Source: Inquilinus limosus
GTDB taxonomy: Bacteria; Pseudomonadota; Alphaproteobacteria; DSM-16000; Inquilinaceae
Reading direction: 5' to 3'
NCBI RefSeq assembly: GCF_002195995.1
Contig: NZ_NHON01000064.1
Coordinates: 1 to 34,114, forward strand
DNA: 34,114 nt
The notes beneath the pieces are model-generated. The model saw nothing but the letters and a program-made list of their open reading frames with translations, was not told where the DNA came from and ran no database searches. Within the stretch, counting starts at the first letter, position 1. Every line of letters begins with the position of its first letter. The translations under genes and the position numbers were made by a program. This document shows positions 25,839 to 34,114 of this stretch, piece by piece.

Positions 25839-26762
25839 ATGAGCGACATGCTGCGCGGCAACTGGGCGACGCTGCTGCTGCCGATCGCGGCGGATGAGAG
25901 CATCGATTTCGGCCGTCTGGCCGAGGAGATCGACCTGGTGGTCGCGGCACGGGTCGACGGCATCTACTCCAACGGCACCGCGGGCGAGCTGCACAACCAG
26001 ACCGAGGCGGAATATGCCGCGATCCAGGCGCTGCTGGCCGAGAGATGCCGAGCCGCCGGCATGCCCTTTGTGATCGGCGCCTGCCAGCCGGACCCGAGCC
26101 TGGCGCGGCAGCGGGTGACGCTGGCGCGGGACCTCGGCCCGGCGGCGATCCAGGTGGTGCTGCCGGATTGGTGGCCGGTGACCGAGGCGGAAGCCCTGGA
26201 CTTCCTGGAGCTGATGGCAGAGGCGGCCGGCCCGGTGCCGCTGATCCTCTACAACCCGCCGCATGCCAAGCGCGTGCTGGCGCCGGACGAGCTCGGCCGA
26301 CTCGTCCGGGCGGCGCCGGCGGTGGCCGGGGTCAAGCTCGCCGATGGCGACGATGCCTGGTACGCGGCGGCGAAGCAGCACCTGTCCGGCACCGCGCTGT
26401 TCATCCCCGGCCACCACCTCGCGACCGGCATGAAGCAGGGCGTCGCCGCCGGTGCCTTCTCCAACGTCGCGTGCCTCAGCCCGGCCGGGGCCCAGGCCTG
26501 GACCGACCGGATGGCGGTCGACATCGAAGGCGCGCTCGACCTGGAGCGCCGGATCTGCCGCTTCATGGACGAGCATGTCGTGCCGTTCCGGAGCCTGCAC
26601 GGATACTCCAACGCCGCGCTCGACAAGCTGCTGGCGGCGATCGGCGGCTGGGGGCCGGTCGGCACCCGGCTGCGCCGCCCGTATCGCTGGATCGACGACG
26701 CCGAGGCCCTGCGCCTCCGCCCGGTGGCGCAATCGATGATGCCGGAGCTGTTCGCGGCGTAG
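25839..26762 (+). CDS. DapA/NAL-family class I lyase (third copy)
   Basis: The 307-residue enzyme has NGTAGE at residues 45-50, Tyr138 in ILYNPP and the Schiff-base Lys166 in AGVKLADG. YNPP is closer to the canonical YNRP motif than in the other two DapA-family proteins of the window. GAGGAGG before the ATG is a strong ribosome binding site. It is separated from the transporter operon by a hairpin and ends 8 nt before the convergent MocR-type gene. The activity is probably aldol cleavage or dehydration of a keto acid; the substrate is unknown. Confidence 0.88.
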   Translation: MSDMLRGNWATLLLPIAADESIDFGRLAEEIDLVVAARVDGIYSNGTAGELHNQTEAEYAAIQALLAERCRAAGMPFVIGACQPDPSLARQRVTLARDLGPAAIQVVLPDWWPVTEAEALDFLELMAEAAGPVPLILYNPPHAKRVLAPDELGRLVRAAPAVAGVKLADGDDAWYAAAKQHLSGTALFIPGHHLATGMKQGVAAGAFSNVACLSPAGAQAWTDRMAVDIEGALDLERRICRFMDEHVVPFRSLHGYSNAALDKLLAAIGGWGPVGTRLRRPYRWIDDAEALRLRPVAQSMMPELFAA

Positions 26763-26770
26763 GGGCGCGT

Positions 26771-28276
26771 TCAGCTGGCCTGCCGGCCGCCGTGCCGTTC
26801 GGCCCGGACCAGCCGGGCCAGCAGCTGGATGCCGGGGTCGATGCGGTCGACCGTGATCGAGGAATAGCCGAAGCGCAGGAAGTTCTCCGGCGGCACAGGA
26901 TGGTCGAAGAACACCGCGCCGGGGTCGATCAGCAGCCCCTGGGGTGCGCCCGCGGCGGCAACCGCATTCATCGACACGTCGGCCGGCCCCTCGGCCCACA
27001 GCGCCGATCCGCCGGCGGGAAGCCGGAACTCGAATTCGGGCAGATGGGTGCGCAGTCCTTCGCCGATCGCGTCGGCGCGCTCGCGATAGGCGGCGATCAG
27101 CTTCTTGATCGCGGCATCGTGATGACCCAGCTGCAGGAACAGCGCCACGGCGCGCTGGTTGTTGGCCGGCGGGTGTCGCGCGGTCAGCCGCCGCATCGCC
27201 CGCGCCTCGGTGATGAATTCCGGGGCCGCCACCACGTACCCCATCCGCAGCCCCGGGGCCAGGGTCTTGGACAGGCTGCCGACATAGATCACCCGGTCTT
27301 CCCGGTCGATCGCCTTGAGCGCCGGTGTGGCCTCGCCGACGAAGGTCAGCTCGCTGTCGTAGTCGTCCTCGACGATCACCAGGTCGTGCGCCGACGCCGC
27401 CTGCAGCAGCTCCTGCCGCCGCTGCAGCGGCATGGTCACCGTCGTCGGGTTCTGGTGGCTCGGCTGCACGAACAGCATGTCGCACTCGGCCAGGCTGCCG
27501 GTCGGCTTCAGCCCGTGATGGTCCATCGGCAGCGGCTGGATGCGCGCGCCGAACTGCCGGCACAGGTTGCGGATGTCGGGATAGCCCGGCTGCTCGATCC
27601 CGACCGTCCGCTCCGGCTTCAGCAGCAGCGACGCGGCGAGGTACAGCGCCTGCTGCGCCCCGACGGTGACCAGGATCTGGTCCGGCGACACCCAGATGCC
27701 GCGCCGCGGCAGGATCCGCTTCTGCAACTGTTCAATCAGCAGCGGGTCGTCGGCATCGACCCGGTCGCCGGCCCAGTCGCGGATGGCGACCGAGCGCAGC
27801 GACAGCTGCACCACCTCGCGCCACTCGGTGATCGGGAACAGGGTCGGGTCCGGCTGGCCGTAGACGAAGGGGAACCGGTAATTGTACCAGTCTGTCGGCT
27901 TCATCACATGCCGGGTGCGCGACGGGCGGCTGGTCAGCCGCGCGGTCCAGTCCGGCCGGCGGCCGGGCTCGTCGGGCCGCACCCCGGCCGCCCGCGCCGC
28001 ATTCTCCAGCGCCGCCGGGTCGACCATGTGCTTCGACCGGCTGTGCGCCGAGATGAAGCCCTCCTGGGTCAGCTGCTCATAGGCCTGGATCACGGTGTTG
28101 CGGCTGATCCCCAGGATCTCCGCCAGCCGGCGCGACGACGGCAGCTCCGCGCCCGGCGGCAGCCGCCGGTCCAGCACCGCCTGGGCGATGGCGCCGCGCA
28201 ACTGCGCCTGCAGCGTCAGGTCGGGCCGGCGCGACAGCGTCAGCAACTGCCGCCACAGAATGTCGTCGGCCGCCAC
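26771..28276 (-). CDS. MocR/PdxR-type regulator (GntR helix-turn-helix fused to aminotransferase fold)
   Basis: This 501-residue chimera has an N-terminal GntR winged helix-turn-helix (residues ~15-80, LAEILGISRNTVIQAYEQL), a basic Pro/Arg-rich linker, and a fold-type I aminotransferase domain from about 130. The PLP site is complete: DDYDSE at ~304-309 and the Schiff-base Lys337 in GSLSKTLAPG. Members of this family sense PLP and an amine or amino acid and activate adjacent metabolic genes. GTG 28276 is preferred because GGAG lies 7 nt before it. A TTG at 28297 would add seven residues. Its target may lie in the window (the convergent lyase) or elsewhere. Confidence 0.9.
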   Translation of the reverse strand: MAADDILWRQLLTLSRRPDLTLQAQLRGAIAQAVLDRRLPPGAELPSSRRLAEILGISRNTVIQAYEQLTQEGFISAHSRSKHMVDPAALENAARAAGVRPDEPGRRPDWTARLTSRPSRTRHVMKPTDWYNYRFPFVYGQPDPTLFPITEWREVVQLSLRSVAIRDWAGDRVDADDPLLIEQLQKRILPRRGIWVSPDQILVTVGAQQALYLAASLLLKPERTVGIEQPGYPDIRNLCRQFGARIQPLPMDHHGLKPTGSLAECDMLFVQPSHQNPTTVTMPLQRRQELLQAASAHDLVIVEDDYDSELTFVGEATPALKAIDREDRVIYVGSLSKTLAPGLRMGYVVAAPEFITEARAMRRLTARHPPANNQRAVALFLQLGHHDAAIKKLIAAYRERADAIGEGLRTHLPEFEFRLPAGGSALWAEGPADVSMNAVAAAGAPQGLLIDPGAVFFDHPVPPENFLRFGYSSITVDRIDPGIQLLARLVRAERHGGRQAS

Positions 28277-28336
28277 GCGCCCTCTCCCGCGCCACAAACC
28301 TTGACTGAATAAAATCGTATTTCACCATCCGGTGCA

Positions 28337-28415
28337 ATCTGGACTCATCGAGAGGGACCATCTGGACTCATCGGAGCCGCATCTGGACCCATTAATTTGC
28401 CCCATCTGGACCTGA
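28337..28415. repeat. Four phased ATCTGGAC direct repeats upstream of the MocR-type gene
   Basis: ATCTGGAC occurs at 28337, 28360, 28381 and 28404, so the spacings are 23, 21 and 23 nt, close to two helical turns each. The first two copies extend to ATCTGGACTCATCG and the third to ATCTGGACCCAT. They lie 61-139 bp upstream of the regulator's start in a 290-bp gap. MocR-type regulators are known to bind direct repeats, so an operator array is possible. A remnant of an IS21-type element end, which carries iterated repeats, is an alternative. Confidence 0.75.
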
Positions 28416-28566
28416 GGGGATATGCATCCCGTAGGTTAACCTTCCTGCGTCGTATCGGAAAGCCGGCCACGACCGGCCCGGTGCAAGATCCCAGAAACGA
28501 GTCCACCGCGGCGGCGGATGATCCGGCGCCGGAGGGTGGACGGCACTATCCAGCAAGAGAGCACCT
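28416..28566. other. Gene-free stretch upstream of the RTX remnant
   Basis: No coding sequence is supported here. A perfect 10-bp palindrome, AGGTTAACCT, lies at 28433-28442, and GGAT/ATCC flank an ATGC core just before it. Either may mark a regulator site for the RTX remnant. No clear -35/-10 pair was recognised. Confidence 0.3.
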
Positions 28567-29041
28567 ATGACTCAGGCTCTGAACGGCACTCCCGGAAACG
28601 ACACGATCACGGGCACCAATCCGGGCGATGCATCCAATCCCGACGGCATCGACTTCATCGACGGCCTGGACGGCAATGACACCCTGTCCGGTCTCGGCGG
28701 CGCGGCGCGGGTGGCGATGCACTCAAGGGCAGGGCCGGCAACGACCGCTTCGTCTACACCGCCCTGTGCGACAGCGCGGTGTCGGGGACGGCATCCTGGA
28801 CTTCGCGACCGGGGACAGGATCGACCTGTCCGCGATCGATGCCGACGGCAATTCCGGCAATGGCGACACGGGGTTCAGTTTCGGCACCGGCGCCTTCACC
28901 GGCACGGCGGGCGAACTGCGGGTGGTGACGGCCGGGGCGATCCAGTTGGTCTATGTCGACGCCAATGGCGACAAGGCGATGGACTTCGCCATCAACGTCA
29001 TCTCCGATCATGCCCTGACGGCCAGCGGCCTCGTGCTCTGA
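28567..29041 (+). pseudogene. Degenerate RTX protein gene with Peptidase_M10_C-like C-terminal domain
   Basis: The reading begins like the intact RTX gene downstream (LNGTPGNDTITGTNPGDA versus LNGTAGNDTLTGTSPGDA) for about 45 codons. Two frameshifts follow. Around 28705 the frame moves to one that reads GGDALKGRAGNDRFVYTAL, and around 28784 it moves to one that reads GDGILDFATGDRIDLSAIDA through LTASGLVL to a stop at 29041. The last part matches the serralysin C-terminal domain (Peptidase_M10_C) that accompanies type I secretion. The central RTX repeats appear to be missing, so this looks like an internal deletion followed by decay. Sequencing error could explain one shift but hardly both. 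Confidence 0.8.
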
Positions 29042-29140
29042 TGATGCGGCCCGGCCGCCGGGAGCGGCCGGGTATCCTCGTAGAACGGCGGCGGACGCGG
29101 TTTACGGCGCAGAAGCGAACAGGATTCCTGCCCGCGCGAT

Positions 29141-29260
29141 TTGCCTAACATAATATGCAGAGTCTCTGCTAAATCTTTCCTAATTTTCAGGCCCCGGCCA
29201 ACTGGGGCGCATTTCAGCCCGGCTGTTCCACTGGGATCAACGGCGCCCGAAGCAGGAGGA
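29141..29260 (+). promoter_or_regulatory. AT-rich leader of the large RTX gene with strong ribosome binding site
   Basis: The 225-nt gap before the RTX start has an AT-rich island at 29147-29190. It contains TAATAT (29151-29156, possible -10) and a perfect 13-nt palindrome, GCAGAG-T-CTCTGC (29157-29169). AGGAGGA at 29254-29260 lies 6 nt before the GTG start at 29267. No convincing -35 box was found. Confidence 0.4.
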
Positions 29261-29266
29261 AGTTCC

Positions 29267-32200
29267 GTGACCCAGACCCTCAACGGCACTGCCGGAAACG
29301 ACACGCTGACCGGCACCAGCCCGGGCGATGCGGCCAACCCGGACGGCATCGACATCATCAATGGCGGCGGCGGCAACGACATCCTGAGCGGCCTTGGCGG
29401 GAACGACATCATCCAAGGCGGCCTGGGCGCCGACACCATGAGCGGCGGCGCCGGCTTCGACACGGTCAGCTACGCCAACGCCACCGCGGGCATCGGCCTG
29501 GCCCTGAACTCCACCGGCATCTTCGGCGAGTCCGTGGGCGACACCATGACCGGCTTCGAGGCCGTGATCGGCAGCGCCTTCAACGACCAGATCGCCGGCG
29601 ACACCGGGACCAACAGGATCGATGGCGGCGCCGGCAACGACTACATCCAGATCAGCGGTGGCGCCGACACGCTGATCGGCGGCAGCGGCACCCAGGACAT
29701 CCTCGACGCCCGCGCCTGGAACGGATCGATGAATATCAACCTGGTCGCCGGGACCGCGACCGGGGGCGTTACCCTGTCCGGCTTCGAATGGATCCTGGCC
29801 ACGAACTTCAGCGACATTCTGATCGCCAACCAGAATGTCAACACCACGCTGGCCGGATTCGTCGGCAACGACACGCTCAACGGTGGCGACGCCGATGACG
29901 CGCTGTATGGCGACAGCTACGCCGGCATCGCCGGCACCGGCAACGACACGCTCAGCGGCGGCGCCGGCGACGACACGCTCGAGGGCGGCGACCTCGCCGA
30001 CGTGCTGAATGGCGGCACCGGCGTCGACACCGCCGCCTATGGCGGGTCCGGCGTCGCGGTGACCGTCAGCCTGGTCACCGGCACCGGCACGGGCGGCCAC
30101 GCCCACGGCGACACGCTGACCGCGATCGAGAATCTCGACGGCTCGGACTTCGCCGACACGCTGATCGGCAACACCGGGGCCAACCGGCTTCGCGGCGGCA
30201 ATGGCGACGACCTGCTTAACGGCGGCGCCGGGGCCGACTCGCTGCAGGGCGGCAACGGCGTCGACACGGCGACCTACGCCGCGTCGGCTGCCGCGGTGAC
30301 CGCCAATCTCACGGCCGGCACCGGCTCGGGCGGCGACGCCCAGGGCGACGCGCTGATCGCTGTCGAGAACCTCATCGGCTCGGCCTTCAACGACACGCTG
30401 ATCGGCAGCGCCGCGGCCAACGTGCTGACCGGCGGCAACGGCAACGATCTGCTTCGCGGCGGGGCCGGGGCCGATGCGCTGGACGGCGGCGCCGGCACGG
30501 ACACCGCCGACTACGCCGGCTCGACGGCCGGGGTCTCCGTCAATCTGCAGACCGGCACGGGATCCGGCGGCGACGCCGCCGGTGACACGCTGACGGCCAT
30601 CGAGAACCTCACCGGCTCGGCCCAGAACGACACGCTGATCGGCAACACCGGGGCCAACACATTGGCCGGCGGCGACGGCAACGACACGCTCCGCGGCAGC
30701 GCCGGCGCCGATGTCCTCAACGGCGGCAACGGCGCGGACACCGCCGACTACACCGGCTCGGCCGCGGCCGTGTCGGTCAACCTGCAGACCGCGGCGGTCT
30801 CCGGCGGCGATGCCGCGGGCGACACGCTGACCAGCATCGAGAACGCCACCGGCTCGGCCCTGAACGACACGCTGGTCGGCTCGACCGGCGCCAATGCGCT
30901 GAGCGGCGGCGACGGCAACGACCTGCTCCGCGGCGGCGCCGGGGCCGATGCCCTGAACGGCGGCAACGGCACCGACACCGCCGACTACACCGGCTCGGCC
31001 GCGGCGGTCGCGGTCAACCTGCTGACCGGCGCGGGCACCGGCGGCGACGCCCAGGGCGACACGCTGACGGCAATCGAGAACGTCACCGGCTCGGCCCTCA
31101 ACGACACGCTGACCGGCAATGCCGGGGCCAATGTCCTCAACGGCGGCGACGGCAACGACACGCTCCAGGGCGGCGCCGGCGCCGACGCGCTGCAGGGCGG
31201 CAACGGCACCGACACCATCTCCTACGCCGCCTCCGCCGCGGCCATCGGCCTCAGCCTCTCCAGCAACAGCGCGTCAGGCGGCGACGCCGCGGGCGACAGC
31301 TTCAGCAGCATCGAGAACGTCATCGGCTCGGCCTTCGCCGATACGATCAACGGCAGCGCCGGGGCGAATGTCATGGATGGCGGCGCCGGCGATGACGTGC
31401 TGGCGGGCCGCGGCGGTGCGGACACCCTGCGCGGCGGTGCCGGCAGCGATACGGCCAACTACATCGCGACCGGCAGCGTCACGATCAACCTCGCGACCAA
31501 CACCGCCTCGGGCGGCGATGCCACCGGCGACACCTTCGACAGCATCGAGAACATCACCGGCTCGAACCAGGCCGACAGCCTGACCGGCGATGCCGGGGCC
31601 AATATCCTCGACGGCGGTGCCGGTAACGACCTGCTCGCCGGCGGCGCCGGGGCCGACACGCTGATCGGCGGCGCGGGCACGGACACGGTGACCTATGCCG
31701 CCTCCGCCGCGGGCATCACGGTCAGCCTGTCGACCAACACCGCGTCGGGCGGCGATGCCCAGGGCGACAGCTTCGACGGCATCGAGAACATCACCGGCTC
31801 GGCCTTCGCCGACAGCATCGATGGCAGTGCCGGGGCGAACGTCCTGATCGGCGGCGCCGGCGACGACGTGCTGTCGGGCCGCGGTGGCGCGGACAACCTG
31901 CAGGGCGGGCTCGGCACCGACACGGCCGACTACATCGCGTCCTCCGTCGGCGTCACGGTCAACCTCGCGACCAACACCGCGACCGGCGGCGATGCCCAGG
32001 GCGACACCTTCACCACCATCGAGGGCGTCAGCGGCTCCAACCACGCCGATATCCTGACCGGCAATGCCGGGTTCAACGCCCTCTCCGGCGCCGGCGGGGA
32101 CGACCTGCTCGACGGCGGCGAGGGCGCTGATCTGATGGATGGCGGCGCCGGTGTCGACACTGTGACCTATGCCACGTCGACCGCGGGCGTCACGGTCAAT

Positions 32201-34114
32201 CTGGCGACCGGCAGCGGTGCGGGCGGCTATGCCCAGGGCGACGTGCTGACGGCGATCGAGATCCTGATCGGGTCGGCCTTCGCCGACACGCTGACCGGCA
32301 GCGCCGCGGCCAATGTGCTGAACGGCGGCAACGGCGATGACCTGCTCCAGGGCGGCGCCGGGGCCGACGTGCTGACCGGCGGCGCCGGAACGGACACCGT
32401 GAGCTATGCCGGGTCCGCCGCAGCGGTCGTGGTCACGGTCAACGGCGCCGCCTCGGGCGGCGACGCCGCGGGCGACACCATGACCGGCATCGAGAATCTG
32501 ACCGGCTCGGCCCTGAACGACACTCTGACGGGCGATGCCGGGGCGAATGTCCTGGCCGGCGGCAACGGCGACGATGTCCTCCAGGGCGGCGCCGGGGCCG
32601 ACACGCTGGCCGGCGGCGCCGGCATCGACACGGCAAGCTACGCCGGGTCCAGCGCCGCCGTCGTCGTCACGGTCAACGGTGCGGCCTCGGGCGGCGACGC
32701 CGCGGGCGACATCATGAGCAACATCCAGAACCTGACCGGCTCGGCCTTCAACGACACGCTGACCGGCGACGCCGGGGCGAATGTCCTGGCCGGCGGCAAT
32801 GGCGACGACATACTCCAGGGCCTCGGCGGCGCCGACGTGCTGCAGGGCGGCAACGGCACCGACACCATCTCCTACGCCGCCTCCGCCACGGCCATCGGCC
32901 TCAGCCTCTCGTCCGGCGGCACATCGGGCGGCGCCGCGGGCGACACCTTCAGCAGCATCGAGAACGTCATCGGCTCGGCCTTCGCCGATTCGATCAACGG
33001 CAGCGCCGGGGCGAACGTCCTGAATGGCGGCGCCGGCGACGACCTGCTGGCCGGCCGCGGCGGCGCCGACACCCTGATCGGCGGAGCCGGCAGCGACACG
33101 GCCGACTACATCGCCTCCGCGGCCGTCAACGTCAATCTTGCGACCAACACCGCCACGGGCGGCGATGCCGCCGGCGACACCTTCAACGGCATCGAGAATC
33201 TCGCCGGCTCGAACCAGGCCGACACCCTGACCGGCGATGCCGGGGCCAACATCCTCAGCGGCGTCGCGGGGAACGACGTGCTCCAGGGCGGCGCCGGGGC
33301 CGACACGCTGGACGGCGGCGCGGGCACCGACACGGCGGTCTATGCCGCCTCCGCCGCGGGTGTCACGGTCAACCTGCTGGCCGGAACCGGCACTGGCGGC
33401 GACGCCCAGGGCGACACGCTGACGGCGATCGAGAACGTCACCGGCTCGGCCTTGAACGACACGCTGACCGGCGACGCCGGGGCGAATGTCCTGGCCGGCG
33501 GCAACGGCGACGATCTGCTCCAGGGCGGCGCCGGGGCCGACACCCTGGCCGGTGGCGCCGGCATCGACACGGTAAGCTATGCCGGGTCCAGCGCCGCAGT
33601 CGTCGTCACGGTCAACGGCGCCGCCTCGGGCGGCGACGCCGCGGGCGACACCATGAGCAACGTCCAGAACCTGACCGGCTCGGCCTTCAACGACACGCTG
33701 ACCGGCGACGTCGGGGCCAATGTGCTAAACGGCGGCGACGGCAACGACACGCTTCAGGGACGCGGCGGCGCCGATGCGCTGCGGGGCGGCAACGGCACCG
33801 ACACTGCCTCCTATGCCCTCTCCAGCGCGGGCGTCGGTGTCAGCCTCTCCGCCAACGCCGCGACGGGCGGCGATGCCGAGGGCGACAGCTTCAGCAGCAT
33901 CGAGAACGTCATCGGCTCGGCCTTCGCCGACACGATCAACGGCGAGGCCGGGGCGAATGTGCTGGCAGCTTCAGCAGCATCGAGAACGTCATCGGCTCGG
34001 CCTTCGCCGACACGATCAACGGCGAGGCCGGGGCGAATGTGCTGGACGGCGGCGCCGGCGACGACGTGCTCGCGGGCCGCGGCGGCGCCGACACCCTGAT
34101 CGGCGGGGCCGGCA
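29267..34114 (+). CDS. Large RTX (calcium-binding nonapeptide repeat) protein, 3' end outside the window
   Basis: At least 1,590 residues are encoded. There is no Sec signal peptide, and the protein is made almost entirely of Gly/Asp-rich GGxGxDxLx repeats, typical of type I secreted adhesins, toxins or proteases. Calcium would fold the repeats into parallel beta-rolls outside the cell. From about residue 255 the repeats are organised in modules of 78-79 residues. Each module has two to three nonapeptide rows, a Ser/Asp-Tyr-Ala strand, a GGDAxGDTL segment and IENxTGSAxNDTL. The GTG start follows a strong AGGAGGA. The N-terminus resembles the remnant at 28567. The frame is broken at 33966 by an 80-bp duplication; without it the reading continues normally to the window edge. 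The C-terminal secretion domain and the transporter genes are not in view. Confidence 0.85.
30027..34114 (+). repeat. Array of 17 tandem 78-79-codon RTX modules
   Basis: Modules recur every 237 bp from about 30027 to 31690, then at 234-237 bp to the end. Seventeen D-T-x-x-Y module starts can be counted (AAY, ATY, ADY, ADY, ADY, ISY, ANY, VTY, ADY, VTY, VSY, ASY, ISY, ADY, AVY, VSY, ASY). A higher-order set, ISYAAS then (A)YIA then YAAS, appears at about 31220 and again at about 32870, seven modules apart. This points to block duplication. Confidence 0.85.
33886..34045. repeat. 80-bp perfect tandem duplication that breaks the RTX frame
   Basis: Bases 33886-33965 are repeated exactly at 33966-34045. 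Because 80 is not a multiple of three, the RTX frame is lost after 33965. Joining 33965 directly to 34046 restores a normal RTX sequence (ANVLDGGAGDDVLAGRGGAD), so the second copy is the insertion. It lies 69 bases from the window end and mirrors the 68-bp duplication at the left edge. Confidence 0.9.

Noticed and set aside
28277-28297. TTG start for the MocR-type regulator
   Set aside because: The GTG at 28276 has a well-spaced GGAG and gives a normal family N-terminus. The seven added residues are Arg/Gly-rich and not typical.
26045-28312. 755-codon plus-strand open frame crossing the lyase and the MocR-type gene
   Set aside because: It is out of frame with the lyase and antisense to the MocR-type gene, with no domain.
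30037-33570. Series of ~76-codon minus-strand open frames, one per RTX module
   Set aside because: They recur with the module period because the sense codons avoid antisense stops. The Pro/Ser-rich translations are shadows.
30027-34114. Possible CRISPR-like or satellite array
   Set aside because: The period is 234-237 bp, in frame, and encodes RTX motifs. There are no short identical repeats with unique spacers.
1-34114. tRNA, rRNA, phage or plasmid genes
   Set aside because: None was recognised on either strand. The only hint of mobility is the repeat array at 28337-28415.

Overview
The window is about 34 kb of very GC-rich DNA (roughly 70 percent G+C) with the codon use and gene content of a soil- or plant-associated alphaproteobacterium, most likely Rhodospirillales or Rhizobiales. 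That placement is inferred from base composition, the density of family-5 (peptide/oligosaccharide-type) ABC importers, and intergenic repeats of a kind common in Alphaproteobacteria. There is no rRNA, tRNA or phylogenetic marker gene to fix it.

From 78 to about 26,760 the DNA holds three non-identical catabolic cassettes in a row. Each has a GntR/FadR-type regulator, a complete family-5 ABC importer (binding protein, two permeases, two ATPase domains) and enzymes typical of acid-sugar catabolism. Cassette 1 (78-8185) has a divergent GntR gene, then a long Tat-type binding protein, two permeases, a fused double ATPase and an enolase-superfamily dehydratase. Cassette 2 (8362-16519) has a DapA-family lyase and GntR gene on the minus strand. 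They diverge across a near-perfect 24-bp palindrome from a second enolase-superfamily dehydratase, a binding protein, two permeases and two separate ATPases. Cassette 3 (16516-26762) has two overlapping Gfo/Idh/MocA dehydrogenases on the minus strand, divergent from a third GntR gene, a binding protein, two permeases, a DapA-family lyase, two ATPases and a further DapA-family lyase.

Read together, the three cassettes encode import of sugar acids, uronides or small oligosaccharides, oxidation by Gfo/Idh/MocA enzymes, dehydration to 2-keto-3-deoxy acids and cleavage or dehydration by DapA-family enzymes. The substrates cannot be read from the sequence, and no kinase for a keto-deoxy sugar acid is present.

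From 26,771 the theme changes. A MocR/PdxR-type regulator (GntR helix-turn-helix fused to an aminotransferase fold) faces left. Upstream of it is an array of four ATCTGGAC repeats spaced about two helical turns apart. A broken remnant of an RTX gene with a serralysin-type C-terminal domain follows. The last gene is a large RTX calcium-binding protein built of 79-residue modules, which runs off the right end.

Both ends of the window carry a short perfect tandem duplication (68 bp at the left, 80 bp at the right). The right one breaks the RTX reading frame. Their placement suggests uncollapsed contig overlaps rather than biology.
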